The position numbers were made by a program, and so were the translations under genes. A stretch of DNA of 64,000 bases from Bagarius yarrelli. Lineage: Eukaryota > Chordata > Actinopteri > Siluriformes > Sisoridae. The stretch covers positions 99,501-163,500 of the forward strand of contig VCAZ01000253.1 in assembly GCA_005784505.1 (NCBI GenBank), read 5' to 3'. This document shows, piece by piece, positions 36,071-47,029 of the stretch (position 1 is the first letter of the stretch; every line of letters starts with the position of its first letter). A model generated the notes under the pieces. That model saw only the letters and a list, made by a program, of their open reading frames with translations. It was not told the DNA's origin and did not search any database.

Positions 36071-36490
36071 TTCTCACTGTCGGGACTCTGTCTGGCTTGT
36101 GCGGTGTGTTGCCCTGCCCGACCACCAGAGGGCAAGAGTGAGACTTTCTTTGTTTATATTCTAGTCCATGTGCTCAGTGTTTGTTTATGTCTTGCCATGT
36201 GTCGCCCCTGTCCATGTGTCATGTTCTCATTGGTTTGTTGTGGTCATGTGATCCTCACTGTGTTCAGGTGTTTTTTGTTGAGTTGATTGTTTTTCCCATT
36301 AGGTTGTGTATTTACACCCCTGTGTGTTTCGGTCTGTCTTTGTCTCACTTTGTTGTGTCACAATTGGTTTCTTGGTCATGTTTTCTAATCAAGTTCATAT
36401 TTCTGTTCTATTCCTGTCCGGTCCTGTCCGGTTTTGTCAGTTCCGTTTTATGTTCTTTAATTGTTTAGTCTCCACCCTATGACCCCTGAC
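36071..36490 (+). repeat. Probable dispersed repeat, class uncertain
   Basis: CCCGACCACCAGAGGGCAAG followed by T/G-rich sequence with TGTCATGTTCTCATTGG and CCATGTGTCATG resembles a common fish element that begins with a 'CACCAGAGGGC' motif. A similar motif (CACCACCAGTGGTCGCCC) opens the stretch at about 40768. No full second copy lies in this window. Confidence 0.3.
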
Positions 36491-37614
36491 ACTAACGGGT
36501 TCTAGCATGCGGTCAGGGTGTTTCTGGGGTGTGATTACTTTGGGTCAGTGTAATTAGAGTAGCTAAAATATGCTGTCATGTTTTTAAACCTTAGATCTTC
36601 TTACTAATTTAACTATTAATCATTAAATAGTTGTGGTTTTAAGAACACAGCGGTTCTCCTGAGTCACCTCTCTGACACCCCCCCCCTCCCAGCGGGACGT
36701 AGCACTCCTCCAGCAGCTGCAGCTCCAGTGCTCTGTATGGAGGAATAGTTTTGAGATATGAATGCAGTGAGTTTGTGATGTTTGTTACAGGAAGCCGAAT
36801 TCGCTCTTGACCTTTCGAGATATCAGAGAGCTCGTTGTCACGGCCGGATGTTGTTTTGAGAAAAGATTCGTCTCATGCTGAGACGGAGGATCCTGCTTTT
36901 TCTTTTTTCTCCTTCCTCCCGCATGATCCTGACAGCGCCGTCCTCTCATGTAACCTTGTTCTCTTATCTGTCCTCCATCAAGGGATTTTTAATGACCCGC
37001 GTCAATCCGGAGCTGGAGGAGGTGGAGGCGGTGGAGGCGCTCGCCGTGGGGCTGAAGATCAAAAGGCCAGCCTTCACCTGAATCTCCTCACACTCGCCTT
37101 TGTTGTGCGACGAGCATTTCAGCAGATATCACGGAGAGATCAAAGATGCTCCCGGCGCTCATTTACCGGCCTGTGTGTTCAGTGTCACACACGTTACTGC
37201 CAGGTGAAGGTCAGAAAAACCCTGTTCACACAAAATTCACTTTATTACAACATCCAGTAAACACCAAAAATATAAACTATTAAACGGCGCTAAAATAAAA
37301 TAAATATAAAAAACAGAGTTTTTTGTAAAAAGTTCAATTAATATTTCATTAAATTCCAAATATATTGAATTTTAATTGAATATTAATAATAAACACTAGA
37401 ATTCATTAAAAGATGCAGTTTTAATCACTGATCTATTAAACCTACAAAGAAAAAAAAGGGATATTTGTTCATTCACATTATGTCATTAATATCTAACAAG
37501 GTAGCGTTAGCGACGATCGTGTGCATATTATTCACGCTAATGCTAATGCTCACAGAAAACCGCGCAGCAGAATCAGAAGCATTCATGGATTGCAGTTGGA
37601 TATCGATCGTTAAC
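36491..37614. other. Unique DNA, no gene found
   Basis: A G-rich stretch with GGAGGAGGTGGAGGCGG lies at 37014-37040 and gives a poly-Gly run in one frame. A plus-strand frame of 141 codons from about 36835 has no domain, mixed composition and no splice support. 37260-37480 is very AT-rich. Confidence 0.35.
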
Positions 37615-37885
37615 GAGTTGAGAATTAGGGGCCTGGTTTAGGGGCCCAGCAGTCGCAGCGTGTTAGTGCTGAAAATAGAATCCATTATTCTTCCAATCAG
37701 CAGCCTGACACTTTAACCAATAAGCTTCCAGCTATCTCAGCTTTCCCTTCAGTCTGTTATGGTTTCTATAGCAACAGCTGGTCAGCCAGCTGTTTCCAGT
37801 GTCAGGGCGTTGTGTGAAGCAGGCGACGGAGAAGCAGCTGTGCGACTTTCCAGACGTTCTTATCCAGAGCGACATACAAAAGTGC
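37615..37885 (-). mobile_element. SINE fragments (two), minus orientation
   Basis: GGGGCCTGGTTTAGGGGCCC at 37629-37648 and a following eroded head form one relic. CTTATCCAGAGCGACATACA at 37860-37879 is the complement of the shared SINE tail and marks another. Confidence 0.55.
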
Positions 37886-38129
37886 TTTAAGTCACATGAT
37901 TGAACAGATCAATACTAATCCAATAGATCACAAATCAATGTGTAATAAACACTCAAACTGCTAAAAAAGAGCAGCATCAATACTTAAGTTTTTAAAAAAG
38001 GTGGGACTTTAATCGTCTCCTGAAGACAGTCGGTGTCTCTGCGGTTCTGACATTGACAGCAGAACAAAGGAAAGTCTTGAGGCAGACTGATCCTGTGTCC
38101 TGGGGGATGATGGGACAAGTCAAGCGGTG
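37886..38129. other. Unique DNA
   Basis: No feature was recognised between the SINE fragments. Confidence 0.4.
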
Positions 38130-38212
38130 CCAGCAAAAATGCCAGCAGTGGGCCCCTGAGCAAGGCCCCCAACTGAGTGCATTTTAATGGGAATAAAAGA
38201 AATAAATGTAAC
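38130..38212 (+). mobile_element. SINE fragment, plus orientation
   Basis: AAATGCCAGCAGTGGGCCCC, then TGAGCAAGGCCCCCAACTGA and an AAATAAATGTAA tail. The head is missing. Confidence 0.6.
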
Positions 38213-38215
38213 ATA

Positions 38216-38398
38216 AATTTACATTTACAGCATTCGGCAGACGCGTTTATCCAGAGAGTGACTTACATTTATCTCTGCTGAGCGATTGGGGGTTAGGGGC
38301 CTTGCTCAGGGGCCCAGCATTGGTAGCACTGCGAATCGAACCCCGATCTTCCAGATAGCATTCCAACACCTTACCACTGCACTAAAGCCACCCCTACC
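38216..38398 (-). mobile_element. tRNA-derived SINE, minus orientation, nearly full length
   Basis: Reading the minus strand, the head GGTGGCTTTAGTGCAGTGGT, a B box GGTTCGATTC (complement of 38333-38342), the core GCTGGGCCCCTGAGCAAGGC and the tail CTCTGGATAAACGCGTCTGC are all present. It lies tail to tail with the plus-strand fragment at 38130-38212. Confidence 0.8.
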
Positions 38399-38424
38399 CC
38401 ACCCCCCACCCCCCACCCCCCACA
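38391..38424. repeat. (CCCCACC)n short tandem repeat
   Basis: C-rich units ACCCCCC repeat about five times at the head of the minus-strand SINE. The G-rich complementary strand could form a quadruplex. Confidence 0.8.
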
Positions 38425-38990
38425 CGTTATGAATTAAAAAATATATATTTAAATTAAGTGGAAAGGAGAAGACAGGAATAAATTGCAATCAGAATGAAAA
38501 AATAAAAGGAATACAAACAGTTCTAAACTCTTACACTCTTTTCTACATCGACGCTAAGTTCGGAATTCTCAGGCAATGAATCGTCCCGTATTTTCACCTT
38601 TATTCTGCTGCTTTTACAGGAAGTTGATTTTTCTGGCTCTTTTCAGGGTCAAACTCAATCAGTGCAGTCACTTTTTATCATGGGATGTGAACACGCTTCA
38701 CAGACCCCCGTCATGACCCCGCCTTCTTTTAAAAACATAACGGCGTTGAAAGATTTCTGACGGGCGTTATTTCCTGAGGGCTGCGCCGGTCGGCGTGCGT
38801 TCGCTACATCTCTGTTACCATTCGCCGACAAGCTGCCTGACTGAGTCAGTCGCAATTTCTCCTTATCGCACTTCTCTACGGGCTGCATTTATCATTAACA
38901 CCCAGCAACTGCAGCACAGCGCTATCAGTGAAAAACCCAGAAACTTCTGTACAGTGGAGAGGGGGAGAGGGGGGTGGGGGGGCAACAGGT
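38425..38990. other. Unique DNA
   Basis: No gene was recognised. 38690-38880 is CpG-containing and complex. Confidence 0.4.
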
Positions 38991-38991
38991 A

Positions 38992-39022
<31 letters not shown>

Positions 39023-39172
39023 CAAAGAGAGAGAATGACAAAGAGGGAGTAACAGAAAGAGAGAAAAAGAAAGACTAAAAGATAGAGAGAGAGAGAGAGA
39101 GAGGCACAGAGAGACACAAAGAGACAGAGAAAGCAATAAAGAGAGTGAGAGAGTGAGAGAGAGAGAGACAGA
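38991..39172. repeat. (GA)n-rich compound microsatellite
   Basis: GA tracts at 38994-39013 and 39082-39102 are joined by AGACAGAGAGACAAAGAGAG-type sequence. The minus-strand Ser/Leu frames are artefacts. Confidence 0.92.
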
Positions 39173-40215
39173 TTGTGGATAGAGTGATGGAGGTGTCAGC
39201 CACAGAGTCGTGTGCAGTGATTTGATTGAAAGCGACTCTCTTATAATTCCTTAGAGATAATTGCGAGCAGGCCCGAGCTGTAATAGGACTCTTCATGGAG
39301 AAGCAGACGAGACGTTTGGTCCTGACGTGTCTCCTGAACGATGGTTAAATTGGCAGGAAGCGAGCGGAGAACAGAAGTTCATCCATCGTGTCACCGAGGG
39401 AAATAAGGAAAAGTAATTAGGAGTTAATAAGACCACATCTCGCCGCCAGAGGAGTCTGCTGTTGAGAATTCTGATAGATTCTGAACAGGTACGTCCTCCT
39501 CCAGTCAGGTAACAGGTGAACAGGTGAGTCAAGAACTAACGGGACAAATTCCCACGGCTTGTTGGAGCGCAGAGACGTTCATGAGAAATACACCATCGGG
39601 ATTTTATTCTGAAACGTGAACTTTTGCCTCCATCACACAACATGGACACTTTTTCCAAACTCAAATTCAATTTGGGGACCAATTTGTTTAATATTAATTT
39701 AATATCTAAATCTAAAGAACTTAAAAAAAAACCCAAAAGCATAAGACTCAAATTCCTGCTATTTTGATTCTCCTGAGTTTCAATCTGGCAGTGAATCACA
39801 CACACGCACACACACACACACACACACTCACACACACTATTCACACAACCTGTCTTCCACTCAGCACAGGATGCAGATGAGTTTCTTTAACCAACAGCGA
39901 GTGTGTAATTTTCCGGGAAGATGAATGTGAGAGCAGCGTGTGTTTATAAATGAGATCCGGGTCCCGGGTCTCCGGATGCCGCTCTAGTGCCGTTAGCGGT
40001 ATAAACACTGAAGCGAGGCATTCATTAAACGCTCAAAACAAGGGCTGAAGGTTAAGTGGGTGCCTTGCGTTATCTCACTCATTGCATTTTAATTCTCAGA
40101 GCAAAATTATGGCACAGCCAATTAAACCCACACGCTGACGGCTCATCCTACAGTCAGCTCGCATTTTAATAAAAGACCAAAAGTGCAGAAATGAGTGAGT
40201 TTGGACTTAAAACCT
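39173..40215. other. Unique DNA with a (CA)n tract and complex islands
   Basis: (CA)n lies at 39800-39838. The regions 39180-39500 and 39880-40170 are complex and non-repetitive, the second with CATTGCATTTTAATTCTCAG and AGCCAATTAAACCC. They could be conserved non-coding sequence. No exon was recognised. Confidence 0.35.
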
Positions 40216-40366
40216 AAGATCATTCTTCAAGGCACCAGAGTGTGTGTGTGTGTGTGTGTGTGTGTAACATCTGGTTGCATTTTCTTCCTCTGCTGCCATT
40301 TTCTTTGTTTTTGTAAACACAATCATGTATATATTATAGGATTAACTATATATATATATATATATA

Positions 40367-40412
<46 letters not shown>
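40216..40412. repeat. (GT)n and long (TA)n microsatellites
   Basis: (GT)n lies at 40220-40245 and (TA)n at 40348-40410, with one CT break at 40369-40370. Confidence 0.95.
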
Positions 40413-41110
40413 TGGGAAATCATGGGAAAGCGGCCGAGGGAGCGGAGGAGAAGTCCTGTTGCTGGAACTCTGTAAATTTGTTAAATTTGTTTTCTTATTA
40501 GTTTTATAACTTTTAGGAAGCTACAACAAAAAAGCACAAGTCAGGGAGAAAAATGACTCTTGACACGTATCGTGAAAATGACAGGATCAGCCGGAAAAAT
40601 AAGAAGATTTCCAGAACCACATGTCCATTTTGGGATTAATCCGCCCGCCAGAGGTTTCTTTTTTAATCGAAGAGGGAATGTGTGAATGTTTTGTTTAGAT
40701 TCAGATATAACAATTTAAACAAGCTTAACAATTTCTAGGTATTCTTGTAACGATGCCGGCCTCCCACCACCAGTGGTCGCCCTTGCCTGAGTACTAGGGC
40801 ACTTTCGCTAGCACTTCCTCTTGCTACCTTTATATACTAGCAGAAATAAGAGCATACTGTGAAGTATTGTTTGTTTGTCAACTTTACTGAGCATTTTCCA
40901 TGTCCATGTCCATGTCCATGTCCATGTCTGCGTCTGCCTGTTTTCTGAACTTTGCTCTGTTTTTGGTTTACATCTGTTGCCTGTGGATTTGGATGGGTTT
41001 GTCTTGATTTAAACTGACCTTTTAATGCAAAGACTCTTTTAAAGCCTTTTACTGCTTCAACTTTCTCTCTGACGTCTTCATCACAATTCTCTAGAAGGGG
41101 GCAGAAACTT
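40413..41110. other. Unique DNA with a TCCATG hexamer array
   Basis: The hexamer TCCATG repeats about five times at 40896-40927. A CACCACCAGTGGTCGCCC motif near 40768 may mark the start of a dispersed repeat. No gene was recognised. Confidence 0.4.
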
Positions 41111-41159
41111 TTGCACTTCACTGCTTATAATGAAGACAGTGGGTTTTATTGTATCTGAA

Positions 41160-41160
<1 letters not shown>

Positions 41161-41204
<44 letters not shown>
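41161..41204. repeat. (CA)n microsatellite
   Basis: About 20 CA units with one CG substitution near 41197. Confidence 0.96.
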
Positions 41205-41207
<3 letters not shown>

Positions 41208-41569
41208 GAACTTTCTATCAGTTTGCCCCGCGCTGTCATGTGCTTTACTTTAATCTTCTTTTGCCCTCTGTTTTTCTGCCCCGGTTCCAGTGTGTTGTGA
41301 GTTAATGATCCCTTTAGTATTTCTGCGACGGTAAGCTCCGTCTCTGACTTCAGAACACTCCACCTCTCTGTCCTCCTGCACATGTGGGAGTCAAACGTTT
41401 TGAGCTTGTAATAATTGGCCTGCTCGCCATTTATTTATATATTTATTCATATTTATATATTTAAATATTCCCGGATTTAAATGCGAAGCGTCGAGCCGCT
41501 GACGTGCACTCTGTAGCCCGAGGAACGGCTCCTGTGATTGAGATCAGCCTCTCGGAATAAAAGAGGCTC

Positions 41570-41612
<43 letters not shown>

Positions 41613-41758
41613 TTTTCGTTTCCACACTTCACTCGAGCTTCGTGTTCGTGAGCCCAGCACACAGCTGATATCTGATTAACACCTCAGAGCTGAAGAATTC
41701 TCTCTTCTGATTGGTCCAAAGTTTTCTTTAACCACATACACACCATCATGTACATACA

Positions 41759-41794
<36 letters not shown>

Positions 41795-42299
41795 AGACCA
41801 TTACACTCCAATGTGTCATCATTTATAGTAACAGCCGGTTCATTAGGACGTGTAAAGAGAAGCGCCGTTATTGATAATGTGAATTAAAGCTGCTGGAAGG
41901 AGTCACCAGTTTTAAAATGGAATAAGAACTTTTTTACTCAAACACACACCATCATTCTGCATTAACACACTCCAGATCCGCTGCTGGAGGAGTGTGTGAA
42001 AATCCTTTAAAAGAGTTTATTAAAGTTTACAGAAAATTCAGAACAAACGAATCAAATTGTCGACAGTAAATCAGATTCAGTGTTCAAACCATGAGACAGG
42101 ATGACGAAAAAGATCAAAAGAAAGAGTTTAGAGAAATAAAGCAAAAAGAAGGAAGAAAGAAAGAGTTCAGATGAAAGAAAGCAAAAAGAAGGAGTTCAGC
42201 TTCCATCAGCAGGTAAACTGACACTGAGGCTCCATCCAGTATCATACACAGCACTACTCCAACCTCTCCTGTCCGTTAACGAAGTCTGTAAATCAGTGT
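41205..42299. other. Unique DNA with two microsatellites
   Basis: (GT)n lies at 41573-41611 and (CA)n at 41764-41789. AGAAAGCAAAAAGAAGGA-type words repeat near 42138-42200. No gene was recognised. Confidence 0.45.
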
Positions 42300-42507
42300 G
42301 TGTAAATCAGTGTGTGTAAATAAGTGTGTGTAAAGTTTTCTGGATGATCTATTCCTCTCACCCGGATTCCTTACTGTCCCATGATCCCGCGGAAGAGACG
42401 ACTCCTCATATTTCAAAATGGCCGAAAGAAAGCGGTCACTCCAGAGGTCATGTGATCAAAAGCAACATGACGGATGTAGAATGTCCTGATTTACATTTCT
42501 ACCCCCA
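42300..42507 (+). mobile_element. Short non-autonomous transposon, copy B
   Basis: AATCAGTGTGTGTAAAT repeats, then TTCCTCTCACCCGGATTCCT, ACTGTCCCATGATCCCGCGG, TTTCAAAATGGCCGAAAG, GGTCATGTGATCAAAAGCAA and ATGTCCTGATTTACATTTCT follow in the same order as in copies A and C. Here the element is not split by the minisatellite seen in copy A. Confidence 0.65.
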
Positions 42508-43294
42508 GTGGTGGACCGTCAGGGGTTTCTCTGTTGACCCTATATAATAAAATTGTGTAAAAATGTTTTTATAGATAATTTTAGTTAATATTATTTGTTT
42601 TGTTGAGGTTGATCTGGACATTAGCGGCGCTACAGATCGCATTACATCACATCTGATTTGTATTTGAAGTCCTAGTGACAGAATCATTAGCCAGTCAAAT
42701 TCTGCTGTTCAGTAACAGCCGCCCTCTGGGTTCAGTGGTGCCCCCAGTGCTGCCCTCAGCGTTTAGCAGGAATTACCGGGGTATTAAATTATCTGAAAAC
42801 ACATTTTTCAACCTGCCCTTTTACAGACCAAGAGAAATTACAGACAAGATAAATACTAAGGAGGACCTAAACCTAAACTGCATTTACTAAATAAGGCCAG
42901 CGGAGGTTCGGTGCAGAGCGCTATGAGTGGCTATAAGTGGCTACGAGTGCTTACAGCCGTGTTTACTTTTTAAATTGAGTAAAAGAACACAGAATATTTC
43001 TGGCTTTGGCACAATATGAACCAACGCGGCTCTTAAAACTCAGGGCTCCGAGCAGCATTTATATCAGTCATGCGTAATATCTGCATTATGTGCATATACA
43101 GTAGTTTGTGTAGCTGCGTTAGCTTGTTTAGCTTTGTTAGCTTGTGTGCTTCACAGAAGACTCTGATTAGAAGCCCACGGAACGTCACTGATATTAACTG
43201 TACTCTTATTCTATAAAACAAACTTTATTAATGATCAGGAATTTCACATTCACTCAATTATAGTACAGAATTAAGTATAAAACCTTTTCAGACA
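42508..43294. other. Unique DNA
   Basis: No gene or known repeat was recognised. TAGCTTGTTTAGCTTTGTTAG at 43120-43140 is a small internal repetition. Confidence 0.4.
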
Positions 43295-43600
43295 GACTTA
43301 ATACTGAGTGGAGTTTGTATGTTCTTCCTGTGTGTGTGTGTTTACTCCGGGTTCTCCGGTTTTCTCCCACAGTCCAAAAACATGTATGTTAGATTGATTG
43401 GTAATTCTAAATTGCCCATCGGAGTGAGTGTGTGTGTGTGTGAGTGTGTGTGTGTCCCTGTGATTGACTGGTGACCTGTCCAGGGTGTCCACCTCCTGTC
43501 TTTCACCCTTTCAGAGACTGCTGGGATAGACTCCAGCAGATCCCTGTGACCCCAAATTAGGGAATAAGCAGCTATAGAAGATGAATAAGTGAATACATGA
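43295..43600 (+). mobile_element. (ATGG)n-tailed fish retroposon, copy 3
   Basis: GTGGAGTTTGTATGTTCTTC, then TCTCCCACAGTCCAAAAACA, AAATTGCCCATCGGAGTG, GACTGGTGACCTGTCCAGGG, GCTGGGATAGACTCCAGCAG and GGGAATAAGCAGCTATAGAA. The tRNA-like head and most of the ATGG tail are missing. A GT/GAGT microsatellite has grown inside at 43423-43454. Confidence 0.8.
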
Positions 43601-44561
43601 TAATTTGCTAACACAAAGACCAGAAAACAAACAAAGTCTAAACTCGAGCATTAAAGTCTAAAATCTGAACGTAATTCTGAATTAAACAGTTTAAGCTCGA
43701 GATTTTTATTTCCTTTTTAAACATTAGTCTAAAACTTTATGTTTCTGTATAGAATTTCCTAATTACATTTGTTATTTTCTGATATTTTCTTTATTTCTCT
43801 GTAGAACCTTTCGGAGTTCAGGAATCTGCATTCGTTTATGTCTGTTACTGAGCAGCTGCACATCCTGTAGAAGAAAGATAAACAGATAAATAAATATATA
43901 AATAAATAAGCCTGAATTTAAATAAATGTAAAAAATATCTACATCATTTAATTGGTGCTGCGTCGTTTAGCGATTTTCTTTCCTTGACCTCAGGACTGAA
44001 CTCCAGCGAAAAACTTTCGAAACAAAAGGATTTGTCGCTGAAGCTGTAATTAATTTAGGAGTTTAAACAAAAGCAGTGTCGATGCGTGGAGCTGCAGCTG
44101 GAATCGCGGTCAGACGGCGGCGGTTCCAGAGGATTAACGCCGTCGAGCTGCAGCTGGAATCGCGGTCAGACGGCGGCGGTTCCAGAGGATTAACGCCGTC
44201 GAGCTGTCCGCTGAACCACTCGGATATTTTGATATATGTTCTTTATCTCACAAACCTTCCACTCAGACACACACATGATGCCACCATACGGTTTCTGGTG
44301 GAAAACTCGGTGGACTCGGAGGTGATGTGACTCGGAGACAGGATTATTCTAAACGTAAGAAATCATGAAGCATTCATTTAATTCATACTGCAGACAAATT
44401 TACCAAAAAAAGTGGTTTACAAACAAAAATGGCCAAAAGTTTGTGGACACCTCGACAACACAACATCGGCGTGCCTTCCACAAAATTTACTCACTCACAC
44501 AGTCGTTTGGAAAGTCCCTGTATAATAGGAGAAATCCCAGTGAAGAGAGAGAACTGGGGGA
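43601..44561. other. Unique DNA including a perfect 56-bp tandem duplication
   Basis: The sequence 44089-44144 is repeated exactly at 44145-44200. The unit is GC-rich, with CAGCTGGAATCGCGGTC and ACGGCGGCGGTTCC. Otherwise AT-rich unique DNA. The 56-bp unit is not a multiple of three, so the duplication shifts frame. Confidence 0.6.
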
Positions 44562-44640
44562 AAAGGTAGCACTGGTTAAGGTGTTCGGACTTCTAAGTGG
44601 AAGATCGGGCTTCGAAGTCGTCTATGTAGTTTTAAAGTCG
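44562..44640 (+). mobile_element. SINE head fragment
   Basis: GGTAGCACTGGTTAAGGTGT and CTAAGTGGAAGATCGGGCTT match the tRNA-like head of the copy at 21741. The core and tail are missing. Confidence 0.5.
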
Positions 44641-44714
44641 CATGGAAGCAAGCAAAGCATCCACACACTTTATAAATGTACACAATAACAGAGGGAAAGC
44701 AAATAAAAAACCTC

Positions 44715-45550
44715 GCTATTGAAATGCTTTGTCGCCAAAAGCAAACCTTAAGAACTTCCTGTACTGAGTAAGAATAGATATCTATGGAAGTATATGTCTT
44801 TCAGGTCTATTGTGACAAACCAGTCCTTAGATCTATTCTGTGACACGACCGGCTTGACAATCAGTCTAGTGTATTTTAGACTAGAGCCGTCTGATGTCTG
44901 GAATAATTCGCCATAGATCTAGAGTTGGACTCAACTCCCCACCCTTCTTGTTACACTTCTTGAGGAGGGACCTTCCCTTTCGCTCCTTTTTCCAGGAGAG
45001 TCTTTACCTCCTGTTCCATGGCCGAGCCTGCTCAGAGGGGCCAGATACGAGTGGAGCACCAGTTAAATCTCAGTAGATTAGAACTAAATTGGATTCTTTA
45101 GCTGCTTTGAACTGTATGGAGGACCCACTGTGAGACATCCAGCAGAAGTTTCTATTCTGCCATGAAGTCTACTAGGGAAGCTAAATTCTCGAGGCTGGTT
45201 TGGGGTATGTCTAGAGCCAGTAGTTCAGAACCCATAAAGTGGATTTCCAACAGGGCCAGCTGACATTTATGGCAAGACAGACCCTCGGAGCAAGCTGCTG
45301 GTGGGGCTAGGTCCTTGGACCTCAGGCCCAGGAATAGGGTCGACTTACTAGTTGAATATGTTCCTGGCAAGCAGTGTGATCTTTGGACTTGTCTTTCTTT
45401 CCTGATGTTGCAATCACTGGCTCGACACCTCTATCCTTGGGAGGACTTTGTTTTTGCGCTAAGCAGTATGAGGTGTTGGATGTTTCTCTGTAGCCAACAT
45501 GGCTGCCATAGCCGTCTTCATGGCAACTCGGAGGGACAAATCTGAGGCCC
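44715..45550 (-). mobile_element. DIRS-like retrotransposon relic
   Basis: The minus strand carries, in order, a region with no known function (45100-45550) and then a reverse transcriptase piece (44719-45019). This layout, with an upstream gag-like frame followed by polymerase, suits the internal part of a DIRS-type or related tyrosine-recombinase retrotransposon. Terminal repeats, RNase H and the recombinase are not seen. The short transposon copy C begins directly beside it at about 45583. Confidence 0.65.
44719..45019 (-). pseudogene. Reverse transcriptase pseudogene, DIRS/Gypsy type
   Basis: Three motifs are visible on the minus strand: MEQEVKTLLEKGA at about 44978-45019, DWFVTIDLKD at 44796-44825 (with the first catalytic aspartate of the palm) and FLRFAFGDKAFQ at 44719-44754. 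They lie in different frames or are separated by stops, so the gene is dead. The motif set is shared by DIRS1-like and Gypsy-like reverse transcriptases. The exact wording resembles fish DIRS elements, which is my preferred call. The enzyme would copy element RNA into DNA. Confidence 0.75.
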
Positions 45551-45582
45551 GATGCAGTTCTTGTATTACATTAAGATCACGT

Positions 45583-45925
45583 TAAGTACTACATCAGCCA
45601 TGTTGATATTGATCACATGATAAACGGCATCACAGCAGTGTGAATTTAAAGTCTGCCAAATGCAGGAAATGTAAATGTGAATTTAAAGTGTGATAATGTG
45701 TAAAATTTTTTGCCATTTTGGAATATGAGGAGTCGCCTGTCCCGCGGGATCATGGGACAGTAAAGTGTCCACTGTATGTGCACTTTAAAATCCGGGGGAG
45801 CGGAACAGATCATCCAGGAACTTTACACACACTGATTTACACATACTAAGAGTAAAGATATACGACTCACCTCACACACTCCATTACACACACTATAAGA
45901 TTTTGGACACAGCCCATAAATTTTC
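45583..45925 (-). mobile_element. Short non-autonomous transposon, copy C
   Basis: The reverse complement shows GGCTGTGTCCAAAATCTTAT near 45902-45921, then GTGTGTAATGGAGTGTGTGA, CCTGGATGATCTGTTCC, ACTGTCCCATGATCCCGCGG and CATATTCCAAAATGGC, and finally GATCAATATCAACATGGCTG. It contains a 37-bp insertion made of a 13-bp direct repeat (45639-45651 and 45676-45688) around a tiny SINE-tail-like piece. Confidence 0.65.
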
Positions 45926-46775
45926 TAATTGAAGCTGCGAATCCCAGCAGTCTGATTTCCAACGTGACGGGATGTGAATCCTGCAGATTGAATGTTGATG
46001 TATAAAATCTCGTTTCTTTCTCTCTTTTTTTGGCGTGTCTGCTCTACAATCTGTTTTAGCAGCTGATGTTCATCTGTAGAGAAAATCCACAGACAGTCGG
46101 CGGTTCAGTTCCGAGTGTTACAGTTAAAACCGCTCAGTATGTCCTGGATCAGACTCAGAAATCTGAACACAGGCATAAAACAACACACAGGATCCGCCGA
46201 GAGAAAGAGAGAAAGATCGAGTTTATTTTTGTCTGAATCACAAACTGGCTGATTATCATCAACATTTCAGAAAAAAATTGTTTTTTAGTCTAATAAATTC
46301 AATGTTTCTGCTATTTTATACACTGAAAATGAAATAAAAGTCTTAAGTTTATGAATACTGAAAGTGATAGTAATAAATATCTACATCATAATAAACAATA
46401 CACCTTTTTTTAACTTAAATGCAAAATTAATAATAAAGAATCACTTTCCGTTCTTGTCCTGGGGTCGAATCCCGTCTTCAGTTCACTGACTGGTGGAAAA
46501 GGAGAGATATATGAGCGATATGAAGAACACCCACCAGTCCAGCAGAGGACAAACACAGGACATGTGTGGGACGTGTCTCCTTTTGTTCTGTTGTTTTGTT
46601 CTTTTTCCTTTGCTGTAGCTGAGCTGTTATTTTAAAGACGGTGGAATCGACTTTTATCTTTCACTCATTTGAAACGTTAGTTGGTGTGAATGTGTTTATG
46701 AAATATGTTAAACGATTTATTTATCGGCACTGAGATGTTTCACCAATTCTTCACCCATCAATTCTTCCTATTCTT
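45926..46775. other. Unique DNA
   Basis: No gene or known repeat was recognised. AT-rich throughout, with short palindromic AT runs. Confidence 0.4.
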
Positions 46776-46992
46776 CGCTATTCTAGTGATTCTTTAGATG
46801 TATAAAAGGATAAAATGCAGTTTTTAATGGCCATCAAAACTAAAATAAAAGTATTCAATGTTTATAAAAAAAGAATTGAGGAGTATTTTTGGTTAGTGGT
46901 ACATTTTTTCTTTCTTTCTTTTTTTTTGCATTATTTTAATGATTTTTATTAAACTGTAATGTGTCCTGATTGTGTTTTCAGTCACTTCACAC
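46776..46992 (+). repeat. Dispersed repeat pair, copy 1
   Basis: This segment is colinear with 49342-49525. The core from 46934 to 46984 is identical over 51 bases to 49467-49517 and contains TTTATTAAACTGTAATGTGT. Less similar flanks include TTTAGATGTATAAAA and GAGGAGTATTTTTGGTTA. No coding capacity is evident. Confidence 0.7.
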
Positions 46993-47029
46993 ACTCGCTT
47001 TTACCTCCAAGCTTTTATCACTCAGGATA

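Noticed and set aside
36835..37260. A 141-codon plus-strand frame with a poly-Gly run
   Set aside because: The Gly run comes from GGAGGAGGTGGAGGCGG-type repeats. The rest has no recognisable domain or splice sites.
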